Of a DNA stretch of 64,000 nucleotides, positions 26,704 through 35,069 are shown one piece after another. The translations under genes were made by a program, and so were the position numbers. The stretch is from Halorubrum rubrum (lineage in GTDB: Archaea; Halobacteriota; Halobacteria; Halobacteriales; Haloferacaceae), in the NCBI RefSeq assembly GCF_024494685.1, contig NZ_JANHDM010000015.1:19515-83514 (forward strand), given 5' to 3'. The notes under the pieces were generated by a model. The model had not been told where the DNA came from. It was given only the letters and a program-made list of their open reading frames with translations, and made no database searches. How positions within the stretch are numbered: the first letter of the stretch is position 1; every line of letters begins with the position of its first letter.

Positions 26704-27404
26704 GCCTGCTCGAGGTGATCGACCTCGACGCGGGCTACGGCGACCTCCGGGTGCTCTCCGGGGTCGACATCCGCGTCGACGACGGGGAGTACGTCACGAT
26801 CGTCGGCCCCAACGGCGCGGGGAAGTCGACGGTGATGAAGGCGATCGTCGGGATCGCGACGTGTCAGGGCGGGGCCATCGAGTACCGCGGGACCGACATC
26901 GCCGGGATGGCCCCCGAGGAGGTCGTCCGCGAGCGGATCGGCTACGTCCCCCAGTCGGAGAACGTCTTCCCGACGCTGACCGTCGAGGAGAACCTCAGAA
27001 TCGGCGCGTACGTGCTCGACGAGGTGCCGGAAGACCGGAAGCGGGACGTGTACGACCGGTTCCCGGCGCTCGCCGACCGGACGGACGAGAACGCTGGCTC
27101 GCTGTCGGGCGGCCAACAGCAGATGCTCGCGATGGGGTGCGCGCTGATGCTCGATCCCGACGTGCTGCTCTTGGACGAGCCGAGCGCCGGCCTCGCGCCC
27201 GACCTCGTCGACGACATGTTCGACCGGGTCGACGAGATCAACGACGCCGGTACCACGGTCCTGATGGTCGAACAGAACGCCAAGGAGGCGCTCAGACGCT
27301 GTGACCGCGGCTACGTGCTCGCCAACGGCGAGAACCGCTACGAGGACGAGGGCGACGCCCTCCTCGGCGACGAGGAGGTCCGCCGGGAGTTCCTCGGCGG
27401 ATAG
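26700..27404 (+). CDS. livF: Liv-type ABC importer ATPase, LivF subunit
   Basis: A 234-residue ATPase with Walker A GPNGAGKST, GYVPQSENVFPTLTVEENL, signature SLSGGQQQMLAMG, Walker B VLLLDEPSAGLAP and the VMVEQNAKEAL switch typical of LivF. It overlaps the LivG stop by 4 bp and completes the operon SBP-H-M-G-F. Confidence 0.95.
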   Translation: MSLLEVIDLDAGYGDLRVLSGVDIRVDDGEYVTIVGPNGAGKSTVMKAIVGIATCQGGAIEYRGTDIAGMAPEEVVRERIGYVPQSENVFPTLTVEENLRIGAYVLDEVPEDRKRDVYDRFPALADRTDENAGSLSGGQQQMLAMGCALMLDPDVLLLDEPSAGLAPDLVDDMFDRVDEINDAGTTVLMVEQNAKEALRRCDRGYVLANGENRYEDEGDALLGDEEVRREFLGG

Positions 27405-27786
27405 GCTCCAATCGTTTTCTCGTCGGGTTCCCTCCGTTCGCTGCGTTCGCTTCGGGAACCACTCCTCGAAATCCTCGGAGGAGAAACGCCGGCTCCGCCG
27501 TCCTCGACGGCTCCGTCGGTGGACGGCTCGTGGTTCGAAACGGCGACGCCGTTTCGTCATCGCCGGAGGTCCCCGACTTCCGGCTAACAGCCGGAGTTCC
27601 GCGGACTCTGGTCACGGCATCGGAACGCTCTGTGCTCTGACGACATCGCGAACGACCTCCGGCCTCTCGAACGACTCCGCTCGCGGATGTGTACGGGACG
27701 GATCGTTCAACGTGGGGTAGTTGACTTCGAGGTGGACAGGCCGAACCATCTGCTACCATGTGACGCGAATCGACCGTCCCGGACGA
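27405..27786. other. Non-coding stretch with several palindromes
   Basis: No family-recognisable gene was found. The DNA holds an inverted pair GGTTCCC (27426-27432)/GGGAACC (27454-27460), a perfect hairpin CGAAACGGC-GAC-GCCGTTTCG (27536-27556) and CCGGCT-AAC-AGCCGG (27580-27594). The composition is less GC-rich than the flanking genes. A TTTT at 27414 may end the importer transcript. The clustered hairpins could be the decayed end of an insertion sequence, but no transposase similarity is visible. Confidence 0.5.
27612..27749 (-). CDS. Possible 45-residue small protein
   Basis: A short open frame from ATG 27749 encodes a peptide beginning MVRPVHLEVNYPTLNDPSR and ending RAQSVPMP. It has moderately GC-rich third positions and a plausible acidic/basic mix, but no recognised family. 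It may be a real small protein or the 3' fragment of a degraded gene, since codons upstream of the ATG meet a stop at once. Confidence 0.25.
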   Translation of the reverse strand: MVRPVHLEVNYPTLNDPSRTHPRAESFERPEVVRDVVRAQSVPMP

Positions 27787-28017
27787 TCAGATCTCGCCCC
27801 CAGCACCACCCTCACCGCCGAACAGGAACAGAAACACGACACTAAGCCCGATCGCCAGCGCGAAAAGCGGATGGTGTAGTGCGCGGTCGATCAACGGCGA
27901 GACCACCTGATCCATCGCCTGTTGAACGGTGTACGGGGAAACGTAGAGGAGCGCACCGCCGACGACACCGAACGAGGCGAGACTCAGGAGGATCTCTAAC
28001 GGACCGTTCATCTCCAT
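27787..28017 (-). CDS. Small two-helix membrane protein
   Basis: A 76-residue protein starting MEMNGPLEILLSLASFGVV. Two hydrophobic segments (about 7-28 and 50-66, LFALAIGLSVVFLFLF) flank a short amphipathic loop, and the tail is Gly/Glu-rich. No family is recognised. The ATG at 28017 is preferred to a start at 28068 because the region TTTTAAG at about 28052 looks like its promoter and the extra N-terminal residues are polar and Arg-rich. It is a single gene between the palindrome-rich stretch and the alcohol dehydrogenase. Confidence 0.6.
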   Translation of the reverse strand: MEMNGPLEILLSLASFGVVGGALLYVSPYTVQQAMDQVVSPLIDRALHHPLFALAIGLSVVFLFLFGGEGGAGGEI

Positions 28018-28159
28018 GGTGAATCGGTGTTGAGAATCTGAGTCCTGGCTTAAAATTCTTCCCCTCAAAGCGGGCCTGACTAGGAGAGAGCACGTAGGAC
28101 GGGTGAACGGGCGAACTCAGCACCCGTGACTGCCCGTCGTTCACCCTCGCTCCGATGAA

Positions 28160-29245
28160 TTAGAACTCGGTGACGACCTCGACGCCCCGCACGTCGTACT
28201 GGTCCATCGCGGCGAGCCGGTCCGAAACCTCCGGTAACGCCAACTCCCGCGTCACGAGCGCGCCGGGGTCGATGTCGGTCGCCTCGACGAGCGCGAAGAG
28301 GTCGTCGTAGTTGGTCGGCGGCATCCCCCGTGCGCCGAGAAACGACACCTCCCAGCGGGTCATCCAGTCCGTCGGCAGCGACACCTCGCCGCGCTCGGCC
28401 TCCGTGGTCAGTCCGACCTGGACGTGGGTCCCGCGGGGTCGGACCGAATGGACGGAGTTGCGACAGGTCTCCGCGATCCCCAGCGCGTCGACCGAGACGT
28501 CGACGCCGCCGTCGGTGAGCGAGCGGACCCGCTCGGGAACGGACGCGGCCGAGTCCGGATCGGCCGCCTCTCCCTCGCCCGCCAGCACCGTCTCCGCCGC
28601 ACCGAGGTCCGCGGCCCGCGAGAGCGCGTCGTCGTCGACGTCGACCGCGACGACGCGCCCGCCGACCGCGGCCGCGATCTGGACCGCCGAGAGCCCGACG
28701 CCGCCGCAGCCGTGGACGGCCACCCGGTCGCCGCCGGAGATCCCGGCGCGCTCGAGAAGCGCGTGGTAGGCGGTCATGTACCGGCAGCCGAGCGCCGCGG
28801 CGTCGCGGGCGGGCAGCCACGACGGACGTTCGACGAGGTTGTAGTCTGCGCGAGGGACCGCCACCCGCTCGGCGAACGCGCCGGGCGCGTCGGGCTCGAA
28901 GCCGAGGGCGTCCCCGTCCGCACAGACGTTGCCGTGGCCGCGCCGGCAGTTCGGGCACGTCCCGTCGCCGAGCGAGAAGGGCACCACGACGCGGTCACCG
29001 GAGGCGAACCGATCGACCGCGTCGCCGACGGCGACGACCTCGCCGGCGGGCTCGTGGCCGAGCACCTGGCCGCGCGGGACCCGGTCGTCGGCCCACTCGC
29101 CGTGGCCCTTCCAGGCGTGCCAGTCGCTCCGACAGACCCCGCAGGCGTCGACGCGGACGACCGCGTCGTCCGGCCCCGGCTCCGGTTCGGGCAGGTCTCG
29201 GATCGCCAACTCCTCGCCGTACTCGCGAAGGACGGCCGCGCGCAT
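28160..29245 (-). CDS. Zinc-dependent medium-chain alcohol dehydrogenase
   Basis: A 361-residue MDR protein. Catalytic zinc ligands appear as ACGVCRSDWHAWKG and GHEPAGEV. The NAD-binding loop is VHGCGGVGLSAVQIAAA followed by VDVDDD, and an acidic residue after the second strand favours NAD over NADP. The structural-zinc lobe reads SLGDGTCPNCRRGHGNVC, in which the first of the four usual cysteines is Asp, so this site may be altered or lost. ATG 29245 begins the GroES-like domain; longer starts lie in the promoter. It is divergent from the histidine kinase gene. Confidence 0.92.
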   Translation of the reverse strand: MRAAVLREYGEELAIRDLPEPEPGPDDAVVRVDACGVCRSDWHAWKGHGEWADDRVPRGQVLGHEPAGEVVAVGDAVDRFASGDRVVVPFSLGDGTCPNCRRGHGNVCADGDALGFEPDAPGAFAERVAVPRADYNLVERPSWLPARDAAALGCRYMTAYHALLERAGISGGDRVAVHGCGGVGLSAVQIAAAVGGRVVAVDVDDDALSRAADLGAAETVLAGEGEAADPDSAASVPERVRSLTDGGVDVSVDALGIAETCRNSVHSVRPRGTHVQVGLTTEAERGEVSLPTDWMTRWEVSFLGARGMPPTNYDDLFALVEATDIDPGALVTRELALPEVSDRLAAMDQYDVRGVEVVTEF

Positions 29246-29476
29246 GGTGGGCGGTCGTCGTCCGTCGTCATACGTGTTGTGCCCGACGCCGCGACCGATC
29301 TCGGCCGCCGGGTCGCTCCCGTCCCCGCGGTCGGTCGAGCCTCCCACCCGGAAATGGTCCGTTTCCGGATACGAGAGTACACCTAATTCGGTCTCCACCG
29401 TTATTTCACCGTCAGTATCGTTAATTCGCCGTCTCACGGAGTTGATGTCTCCGTCAGACAAATGTTATTCAGATAA

Positions 29477-29484
29477 GATTTATG
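29477..29484 (+). promoter_or_regulatory. TATA-like box of the histidine kinase gene
   Basis: GATTTATG within AGATAAGATTTATGACGG is centred about 30 nt before ATG 29511. The surrounding 120 bp is AT-rich compared with the coding DNA and probably also serves the divergent dehydrogenase gene. Confidence 0.5.
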
Positions 29485-29510
29485 ACGGTTCCCGCTCGAT
29501 TCCCCCACGT

Positions 29511-30647
29511 ATGTCGTCGAGAGCCGATCCGCGGCCGGGAGTCGCCTATCGACGACCGGGCGGTGATCCCGATCGGCTCGAACTCGACTCCCTCGGCGAC
29601 CCGAGGCTTCCGGTCGCGGACCGCTCACACGAGGCGTGGCTCGACGCCGTCCACCCGGAGGACCGCGCCCGGCTCCGCGAGGAACTCGCGACCGGCGACG
29701 CCGACGTCGCCTACCGGATCGTTCGGGACGACGACCTCACCTGGGTCCACGAACACGGCCGGCGTACCGAGGCGGGGGACGTGATCGGCTACCTGCTCCC
29801 CGCGTACGATCGGATCGAGCGACAGCGTCGGCTCGAACAGCAGCGAGAGCGGCTCGAGGAGTTCGCGAGCGTCGTCAGCCACGACCTCCGGAACCCGCTC
29901 TCGGTCGCGGTCGGCAACCTCGAGTTGGCTCGCGAGTTCGGCGACGGCGACGCGATCGAACGGATCGATCGCGCCCACGACGCGTTGGACCGGATGGACG
30001 AACTCATCTCGGACCTCCTCTCTCTCGCCCGCGAGGGGCGCTCGGTCGAGTCGACCGCCGAGACCGACCTCGGCGTCGTCGTCGACCGAGCGTGGGCCAC
30101 GGTCGGGCGGACGCCGAACGCGGAGCTGGTCGTCGAGGGGCCGCTTCCGCGGATCGACTGTGACCACGATCGGCTTCGACAGGCCCTCGAGAACCTGTTT
30201 CGGAACGCGATCGAACACGGCTCGGACGCCGAACTCGCCGAGGACGCGACGCCGGTCGGCGCGGACGCGGCCGACGACGGTGAGGTCGGTTCCGACGGCG
30301 TGCGCGTCTTCGTCGGCCGAACCGACGACGGGTTCTACGTCGCCGACGACGGGCCGGGGATCCCGCCGGAAGAGCGCGAGGAGGTGTTCGAGCCCGGCCA
30401 CACGACCGCCGAGGAGGGGACGGGCTTCGGACTCGCGATCGTCGAGCGGATCGTCGAGGCACACGAGTGGACCGTCTCCGCGACCGAGGGTCGCGACGGC
30501 GGCGCCCGCTTCGAATTCGCCGGCGTCGAAACACGCGGAGAGACGGAAGAGACCACGTGCGACGAGGCCGCGGGGGACGAGTTCGCGGACGACGGGACCG
30601 CGGGCGGAACGACGGTCGGCGGTGCGGATTCTCGCTCCACCGAGTGA
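29511..30647 (+). CDS. Soluble sensor histidine kinase
   Basis: A 378-residue kinase without membrane segments. Residues about 30-95 form a PAS-like sensor (WLDAVHPEDRARLREELATGD, then WVHEHGRRTE). The HisKA helix has phospho-acceptor His124 in VVSHDLRNPLSVAVGNLELA. The ATPase domain has the N-box ENLFRNAIEHG (227-237), G1 box DDGPGIPPEE and G2 box EGTGFGLAIVERI. A long acidic insert sits inside the ATPase domain (about 240-263), and the tail is low-complexity. No receiver protein is adjacent, as is common for haloarchaeal kinases. Start 29511 matches the promoter position. Confidence 0.92.
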   Translation: MSSRADPRPGVAYRRPGGDPDRLELDSLGDPRLPVADRSHEAWLDAVHPEDRARLREELATGDADVAYRIVRDDDLTWVHEHGRRTEAGDVIGYLLPAYDRIERQRRLEQQRERLEEFASVVSHDLRNPLSVAVGNLELAREFGDGDAIERIDRAHDALDRMDELISDLLSLAREGRSVESTAETDLGVVVDRAWATVGRTPNAELVVEGPLPRIDCDHDRLRQALENLFRNAIEHGSDAELAEDATPVGADAADDGEVGSDGVRVFVGRTDDGFYVADDGPGIPPEEREEVFEPGHTTAEEGTGFGLAIVERIVEAHEWTVSATEGRDGGARFEFAGVETRGETEETTCDEAAGDEFADDGTAGGTTVGGADSRSTE

Positions 30648-30692
30648 GCGGGCCGCGACGTGCCCGGCCCGGACGAAGTCGCTCAGTCCCGA

Positions 30693-32195
30693 CTAGACGA
30701 AGTCGTTCAGTCCCGACTGGCCGTCGTCGCCGGCGTCGTCCCCGTGGGCGTCGTCGCCGTCGACCGGTCCGTCGCCGTCCGCCGTCCCGTCGGAGTCGCC
30801 CCCGGCGTCGCGTCCCGCGGGGTCGGGGTCGGCATCGTCGCTCGCGTCGGACGGATCGCGTACACGCCCGGTCCCGCCGGCGAACGCGCCGTCGGCGTGG
30901 TCGGCCATGCGCTCCTCGCGACGTTCCTGTGCGTCCTCGACGATCGATTCCACCTTGTTCGTCGACTCCCCGGAGCCGGTGACGAACGCCACGCCGGCCT
31001 CGTCGAGGTCGTAGGCGGCCGCCATCGCCACGGTGAGCTCGCGGGGCTTACAGTGGTGGGTGATCGCGGCGAGGAACGGGAGGACCTCCCGGCGAGCGGT
31101 CGCGACGCTACAGCCGCTCGCCTCGGCGATCCGGCCGACCACCTCGTCCGCGGTCGAATCGGAGGAGGGCCAGAACTGCGGCCGGCCGTATCGGGTCCAG
31201 CCGCCCTTGGTTCCGTCGCGGGCGGCGGCGACGCCCGCGGCCGCGTTGTCGGTGGCGTACCGCCAGTAGGTGTAGTTCTGCGTGGCGCGCACGCGCCCCA
31301 GCCAGACGTCCGCGTTCGCGAGGAAGTCGTACGCGCGCGTCGCCTCCCCCGCGTCGTACACGGAGAGCACGTTGTCCTCGATCCACTTCGTGAGGTCGTC
31401 GGGCGTCTCGTCGACCGCGTACGCCGACCGGAGCGACTCCTCGGCCGACTCCTCCTTGAGGACCGCGTCGAGGAACGGGAAGATCCCCATCGCCTTGTCG
31501 CGGTCGGCGGTGACGACGTCCTCGACCGCGATCGAGGACCGACCCTCGCAGGCGGCCTGGAGGTCGTTTATCGCCCCCCGAAGGTCGCCGCGGTTGCGTT
31601 CGGCGATCCGCTGGAGCGCGTCCGACTCGAACTCGATCCCCTCCTTTCGGCAGACGTCGCGCAGGACGGGGACGATGGAGCGCGCGGAGACGTCGCGGAA
31701 CTCGATCTCCTGACACGCGTTCCGCAGCCCGCGGGAGATGTCGTAGAACTCGTTGGCGATGAGCACGATGGGCTGGCCCGACTCCTTGACCAGCTTCGTG
31801 ATCGCGGATGCCCCACCCCGATCGTAGTTGCCGTGGATGTTGTCGGCCTCGTCGACGATCACGAGCTGTCTGGAGGCGGTGTCGCCGCCGCTCGCGCCGC
31901 CGCCGGCCGCGCTCCCGCCGAGGGTGGCGTTTCGGGCCGCGCGCCCGGCGAACCGCTCTATCACGTCGGCGGTGCGCTGGTCGGAGGCGTTCAGCTCCAC
32001 CGTCTCCCAGCCCATGTCGTTCGCCAGGGCGTGTGCGGCGCTCGTCTTCCCGACGCCGGGGCTCCCGTGGAGGATGACGGCCTCGCGGTGGTCGTCCCAC
32101 GAGCGCGCCCACTGCGCGAACGCGTCGCGGGCCTTGTCGTTGCCGCGGACCTCCGAGAGCGTGCTCGGGCGGTACCGCTCGGTCCAATCGGCCAT
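30693..32195 (-). CDS. rfcL: Replication factor C large subunit
   Basis: A 500-residue archaeal clamp-loader large subunit. It starts MADWTERYRPSTLSEVRGN, with Walker A GSPGVGKT (44-51), Walker B LVIVDEADNIHG, an RFC box region and a collar domain. A Gly/Ala-rich insertion (SAAGGGASGG) lies just before Walker B. The C-terminal 80 residues are very acidic and end in QSGLNDFV, which fits the PCNA-interacting consensus Qxx(L)xx(F)(V). It loads the sliding clamp with the small subunits, which are elsewhere. Confidence 0.97.
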   Translation of the reverse strand: MADWTERYRPSTLSEVRGNDKARDAFAQWARSWDDHREAVILHGSPGVGKTSAAHALANDMGWETVELNASDQRTADVIERFAGRAARNATLGGSAAGGGASGGDTASRQLVIVDEADNIHGNYDRGGASAITKLVKESGQPIVLIANEFYDISRGLRNACQEIEFRDVSARSIVPVLRDVCRKEGIEFESDALQRIAERNRGDLRGAINDLQAACEGRSSIAVEDVVTADRDKAMGIFPFLDAVLKEESAEESLRSAYAVDETPDDLTKWIEDNVLSVYDAGEATRAYDFLANADVWLGRVRATQNYTYWRYATDNAAAGVAAARDGTKGGWTRYGRPQFWPSSDSTADEVVGRIAEASGCSVATARREVLPFLAAITHHCKPRELTVAMAAAYDLDEAGVAFVTGSGESTNKVESIVEDAQERREERMADHADGAFAGGTGRVRDPSDASDDADPDPAGRDAGGDSDGTADGDGPVDGDDAHGDDAGDDGQSGLNDFV

Positions 32196-32305
32196 TACCG
32201 GTGGGAGGCGCGAGCGCCGTTTAGTGGTTGCGGAGCGTTACTCCTCGTCGACGTTCCTCGGATCGAACCGCGACGTGGAACGCTCCTCGGAGGTCTCCCG
32301 TGCGT

Positions 32306-32479
32306 TCAGCGTCCGGCCTCGTTCAGGACCGCGTCCCGTGCCCCGTCACGCAGTTCGTCCACGGTCGCGTCGACGTCGGCGCACGCTTCCCGCAGCGCGG
32401 CGAGGGGATCCGCGTCGATCGGGATCGGCTTGACCCCGTCGCGGAGTTCGGCGACGTGATACCATCGCCGTCCATCCAT
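32306..32479 (-). CDS. Small conserved-looking protein coupled to prs
   Basis: A 57-residue protein beginning MDGRRWYHVAELRDGVKPI, with a compact mixed composition and the end ARDAVLNEAGR. The ATG at 32479 overlaps the prs stop codon as TGATG, so translation is coupled and the gene is almost certainly expressed. The 3' end lies 110 bp before rfcL on the same strand. No family name is recognised; the tight linkage to nucleotide synthesis and clamp loading is the only clue. Confidence 0.75.
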   Translation of the reverse strand: MDGRRWYHVAELRDGVKPIPIDADPLAALREACADVDATVDELRDGARDAVLNEAGR

Positions 32480-33342
32480 CACTCCTCCTCCGCAACGAGC
32501 GCCTCCGCGAGCACGGGCGCGACGCTGACGACGCTACAGCCGCGCTCGATCGTGTCGGTGCCGACGATCCGGTCGACGCCGGCGGCCCGCAGCCTCGTCA
32601 CCGCGTTCTCGGCCAGCATCGGGTGGATGCAGGCGGCGACGACGCGCTCGGCCCCCCGGTCTACCAGCACGTCGACCGCCTCGCTCATCGTCGACCCGGT
32701 GGCGACGATGTCGTCGACGACGACGGCGTCGCGCCCGTCGACGGAGGCGTCGGATGGAGAGACCTCGACGTCGCCCGTCTCACGGTCGCGGTGCTTCTCG
32801 AAGTGGTCCGTCTCGCCGCTGCCGTACGCGTCGCGGACGGTCTCGGCGATCCCGATCGCCCCCTCGTCGGGCGCGAGAAAGAGCGGGTCACGCAGATCGG
32901 AGAGCGGGGTCGCGAGGACGCCCGCCGCGTCGACCGTCTCGACCGGCACGTCGTAGAAGTCGGCGACGGTCGGCTCGTGGGGGTTGACGAGCACCACGCG
33001 GTCGGTGCCGGTCGAGACGGCCCGTGCCATCGCCCGCGCGGAGACGGGCTGGCCGTCGCGGAACGACTGGTCCTGTCTGGCGTAACCCATGTACGGGATG
33101 GCGGTCGTCACGCGCTCCGCGCCGGCCTCGCGGACGGCGTCCTGTAGCTGGAGCAGTTCGACCCACGCCTCGTCGGAGTCGGTCGTCGCGACCACGGTCG
33201 CCTCCCCCCCGTCGAACTCCGGGACGGCGGCGAGACGCTCGCCGTCCGGGAAGCGGTCGTACGTCGCCGTCGCGAGCGGGCGACCCGTCTCCTCGGCGAG
33301 CGCGGCCGCGAGCAGTTGCGAACTCGACCCGGGTACGATCAT
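32479..33342 (-). CDS. prs: Ribose-phosphate diphosphokinase
   Basis: A 287-residue PRPP synthetase, which makes phosphoribosyl pyrophosphate from ribose 5-phosphate and ATP for nucleotide, histidine and tryptophan synthesis. It begins MIVPGSSSQLLAAALAEETG, carries PYMGYARQDQSF in the catalytic flexible region, NPHEPTVADF, and the PRPP-binding loop VVVDDIVATGSTM. Its length and short termini match the archaeal class. ATG 33342 is favoured over the upstream frame by the family start and by a TTTATC box about 25 nt before it. Confidence 0.96.
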   Translation of the reverse strand: MIVPGSSSQLLAAALAEETGRPLATATYDRFPDGERLAAVPEFDGGEATVVATTDSDEAWVELLQLQDAVREAGAERVTTAIPYMGYARQDQSFRDGQPVSARAMARAVSTGTDRVVLVNPHEPTVADFYDVPVETVDAAGVLATPLSDLRDPLFLAPDEGAIGIAETVRDAYGSGETDHFEKHRDRETGDVEVSPSDASVDGRDAVVVDDIVATGSTMSEAVDVLVDRGAERVVAACIHPMLAENAVTRLRAAGVDRIVGTDTIERGCSVVSVAPVLAEALVAEEE

Positions 33343-33664
33343 GGGCGTCCGTTCCGCCGACACCGATAAACCAGTTTCTGTACTCGGCCGCAACGACCGA
33401 GACACCGACACGCACGCGGTAGTCGTTGGCACGTCCACGGCTGGTCAGTCGCCGACAGATCAGTAGGAGGTCATAGAATTCCTGTCACGGCGTTCACGAA
33501 CCCGAACGGGCAGCGGCGACCGCTGGTGGTGGGTCGACCGTCATAGCGCCCGCCCTCGCCCCGCCCGAGCCGAATGCGGATGGTAGCGACGGACGTGACC
33601 CAGCCGTTCAACAGCGTACCCGTTTCGTCCGGTTCGCTACTGGAAATTGGAACGGCAGGATAAT
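33343..33664. other. Intergenic region, prs promoter and otherwise empty
   Basis: The prs promoter (CTGGTTTATCGG on the minus strand, about 33362-33373) lies at one end. The rest is mixed-composition DNA in which only short, low-quality frames exist; I find no recognisable gene, hairpin or repeat. The composition and coding density change here, so it may mark the left border of an accessory segment reaching to about 35405. Confidence 0.4.
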
Positions 33665-34465
33665 TCACTGGTTCTCACGCTCTTCCCACTCCGGACGGGG
33701 TGTCGGGGACGGGAGTTCGTCAACCACGGTTCGGAGTTCGTCCTCCGTCGTCCACGGGAAGCACCGTTCGTGGAGTTCGAATTTGCGGAACTTGTTGAGA
33801 TGGACCCAGCTGTACGTCGTTGGCTCTTCGCCCTCGTCTGTCCGGTCGTCGATCACCTCCCAAACCTCCTGTTCGTCGACGCCGAGACCGCTTTCTTGGG
33901 CGCGATCAACGAGCGACTCGACGTTTGCTTTGACGTCATCCGCCGACAGATCGTCTGCGAACGCGATCTCGAGAGCGGCCCGAACGACGTGTTGTTTCGA
34001 GTCAAGGTTCTCGTCAGTCACCCACGCGTAATCACGCGGGAACACGTACGACTTGTCGAGATACGGTGGGTCATCGATCTCGCCCAGTTCCGGTGCTTCA
34101 CCACCACTTTCCTTCTCGAAGACCCCGACGATGTAGTCGCTGTATGTCGCGAGCAACGAGAACATGATATCGAACGTATTGAGCCGGTCAGTCGGGAGTT
34201 CGAGGAGATCACCCATGATGAACGGATAGGCACCGAGCCGCTTCGTGAGTTCGTTCTGGACGGCGCGAAGTCGGCGGATATAGGGGTCGCGATAGCTTCC
34301 GAGGATGAGATACGATGTCCGCTGACTCCAGAGATACGGCAATTCGCGCCGAGTGAACCGCCAGATTTCCCGTTTCTCGGCAGGCTCAAGTTCGATACCC
34401 CCGACGGCCTCGTGAACAACGGCCGTGATCTCCCCAGCGTCCGGCGGCGGGCTTGGGTCGGCCAT
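33665..34465 (-). CDS. Uncharacterised protein with a TIR/deoxyribosyltransferase-like core
   Basis: A 266-residue protein. The N-terminal helical part ends in ELPYLWSQRTS; then SYLILGSYRDPYIRRLRAVQ looks like a first beta strand and helix of a TIR-like or nucleoside 2-deoxyribosyltransferase-like fold, and IMFSLLATYSDYIVGVFEKESGGEAPELGEI resembles the region holding the catalytic acidic residues of that fold. The C-terminal third (LDSKQHVVRAALEIAF onward) is helical and acidic. Family name is not recognised; fold assignment is inference. ATG 34465 is preferred to a TTG at 34480. It is divergent from a winged-helix regulator with a palindrome between them, an arrangement common for toxins and defence effectors with their controller. 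Confidence 0.7.
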   Translation of the reverse strand: MADPSPPPDAGEITAVVHEAVGGIELEPAEKREIWRFTRRELPYLWSQRTSYLILGSYRDPYIRRLRAVQNELTKRLGAYPFIMGDLLELPTDRLNTFDIMFSLLATYSDYIVGVFEKESGGEAPELGEIDDPPYLDKSYVFPRDYAWVTDENLDSKQHVVRAALEIAFADDLSADDVKANVESLVDRAQESGLGVDEQEVWEVIDDRTDEGEEPTTYSWVHLNKFRKFELHERCFPWTTEDELRTVVDELPSPTPRPEWEERENQ

Positions 34466-34527
34466 TAGCTGCCGATTCAAACCACACCACCTTACCGCTT
34501 CCGAATCACTTTGGTTTTTTCTGAGTT

Positions 34528-34540
34528 AACCAACTTGGTT
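34528..34540. promoter_or_regulatory. Palindromic operator candidate between divergent genes
   Basis: AACCAA-C-TTGGTT is a perfect 6+1+6 palindrome between the divergent effector-like and regulator genes. Another TTGGTT lies at 34511-34516. It sits just upstream of the AT-rich box (CTAACTGTTATTG, about 34546-34558) that precedes ATG 34581, where a repressor would block both promoters. Confidence 0.6.
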
Positions 34541-34580
34541 GGCCCTAACTGTTATTGCGTCTCTCCTCGTACCGGCACGT

Positions 34581-35069
34581 ATGAGCGAGACCGACACTGG
34601 CGCGGCCGATACAGGGCCGTTCGCGGAACAGCAGCGGCTGTTCAAGCTGCTATCCCAGGATACGCGCCATCTCATCATCCAGGAGCTGCTGGGCCACCCA
34701 GCCCATCTGATGTCGCTCGCCGAACTCGAGTATATGACCGGGAAGAGCCAAGCAGCAATCAAAGACCAGCTGGAGACGTTGATCGACGCCGGGCTCCTCG
34801 AACGCTACACCTACGAACCAAGTGAGGGAACACGTGATCTCCCCTCTCAGTTCTACGGGTTCACGGAGCGGGGCGTCGAGGTCCTTCACGACTACAAGTA
34901 TCTCCGTGGACTCCCGGTCGCACGCGCTCTCTACGAAAACACGCGGAAGACCGAGAAAATCGAGCGTCACGAATCGGCCCCTCGCCCGGAGCTTCCCGAC
35001 GCCGTCGCGGACGCACTCGAGTTCGACGAGCCCGATCTCGACGCCATCGATGGTGGCACGAACCGATAG
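34581..35069 (+). CDS. Winged-helix (ArsR-like) transcriptional regulator
   Basis: A 162-residue DNA-binding protein. Residues about 16-70 form a winged helix (LFKLLSQDTRHLIIQELLGH, then MSLAELEYMTGKSQAAIKDQLETLIDAGLLERY), with a wing around EGTRDLPSQFYGFTERGVEVL, and an acidic C-terminus. The layout matches haloarchaeal ArsR/PadR-like regulators. Position suggests that it controls itself and the divergent TIR-like gene through the palindrome at 34528-34540. ATG 34581 is favoured by the promoter; a TTG at 34539 lies inside the operator. Confidence 0.85.
   Translation: MSETDTGAADTGPFAEQQRLFKLLSQDTRHLIIQELLGHPAHLMSLAELEYMTGKSQAAIKDQLETLIDAGLLERYTYEPSEGTRDLPSQFYGFTERGVEVLHDYKYLRGLPVARALYENTRKTEKIERHESAPRPELPDAVADALEFDEPDLDAIDGGTNR

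Noticed and set aside
33471..33668. A 65-residue minus-strand frame between prs and the TIR-like gene
   Set aside because: No start context, promoter or family; composition is unlike haloarchaeal proteins.
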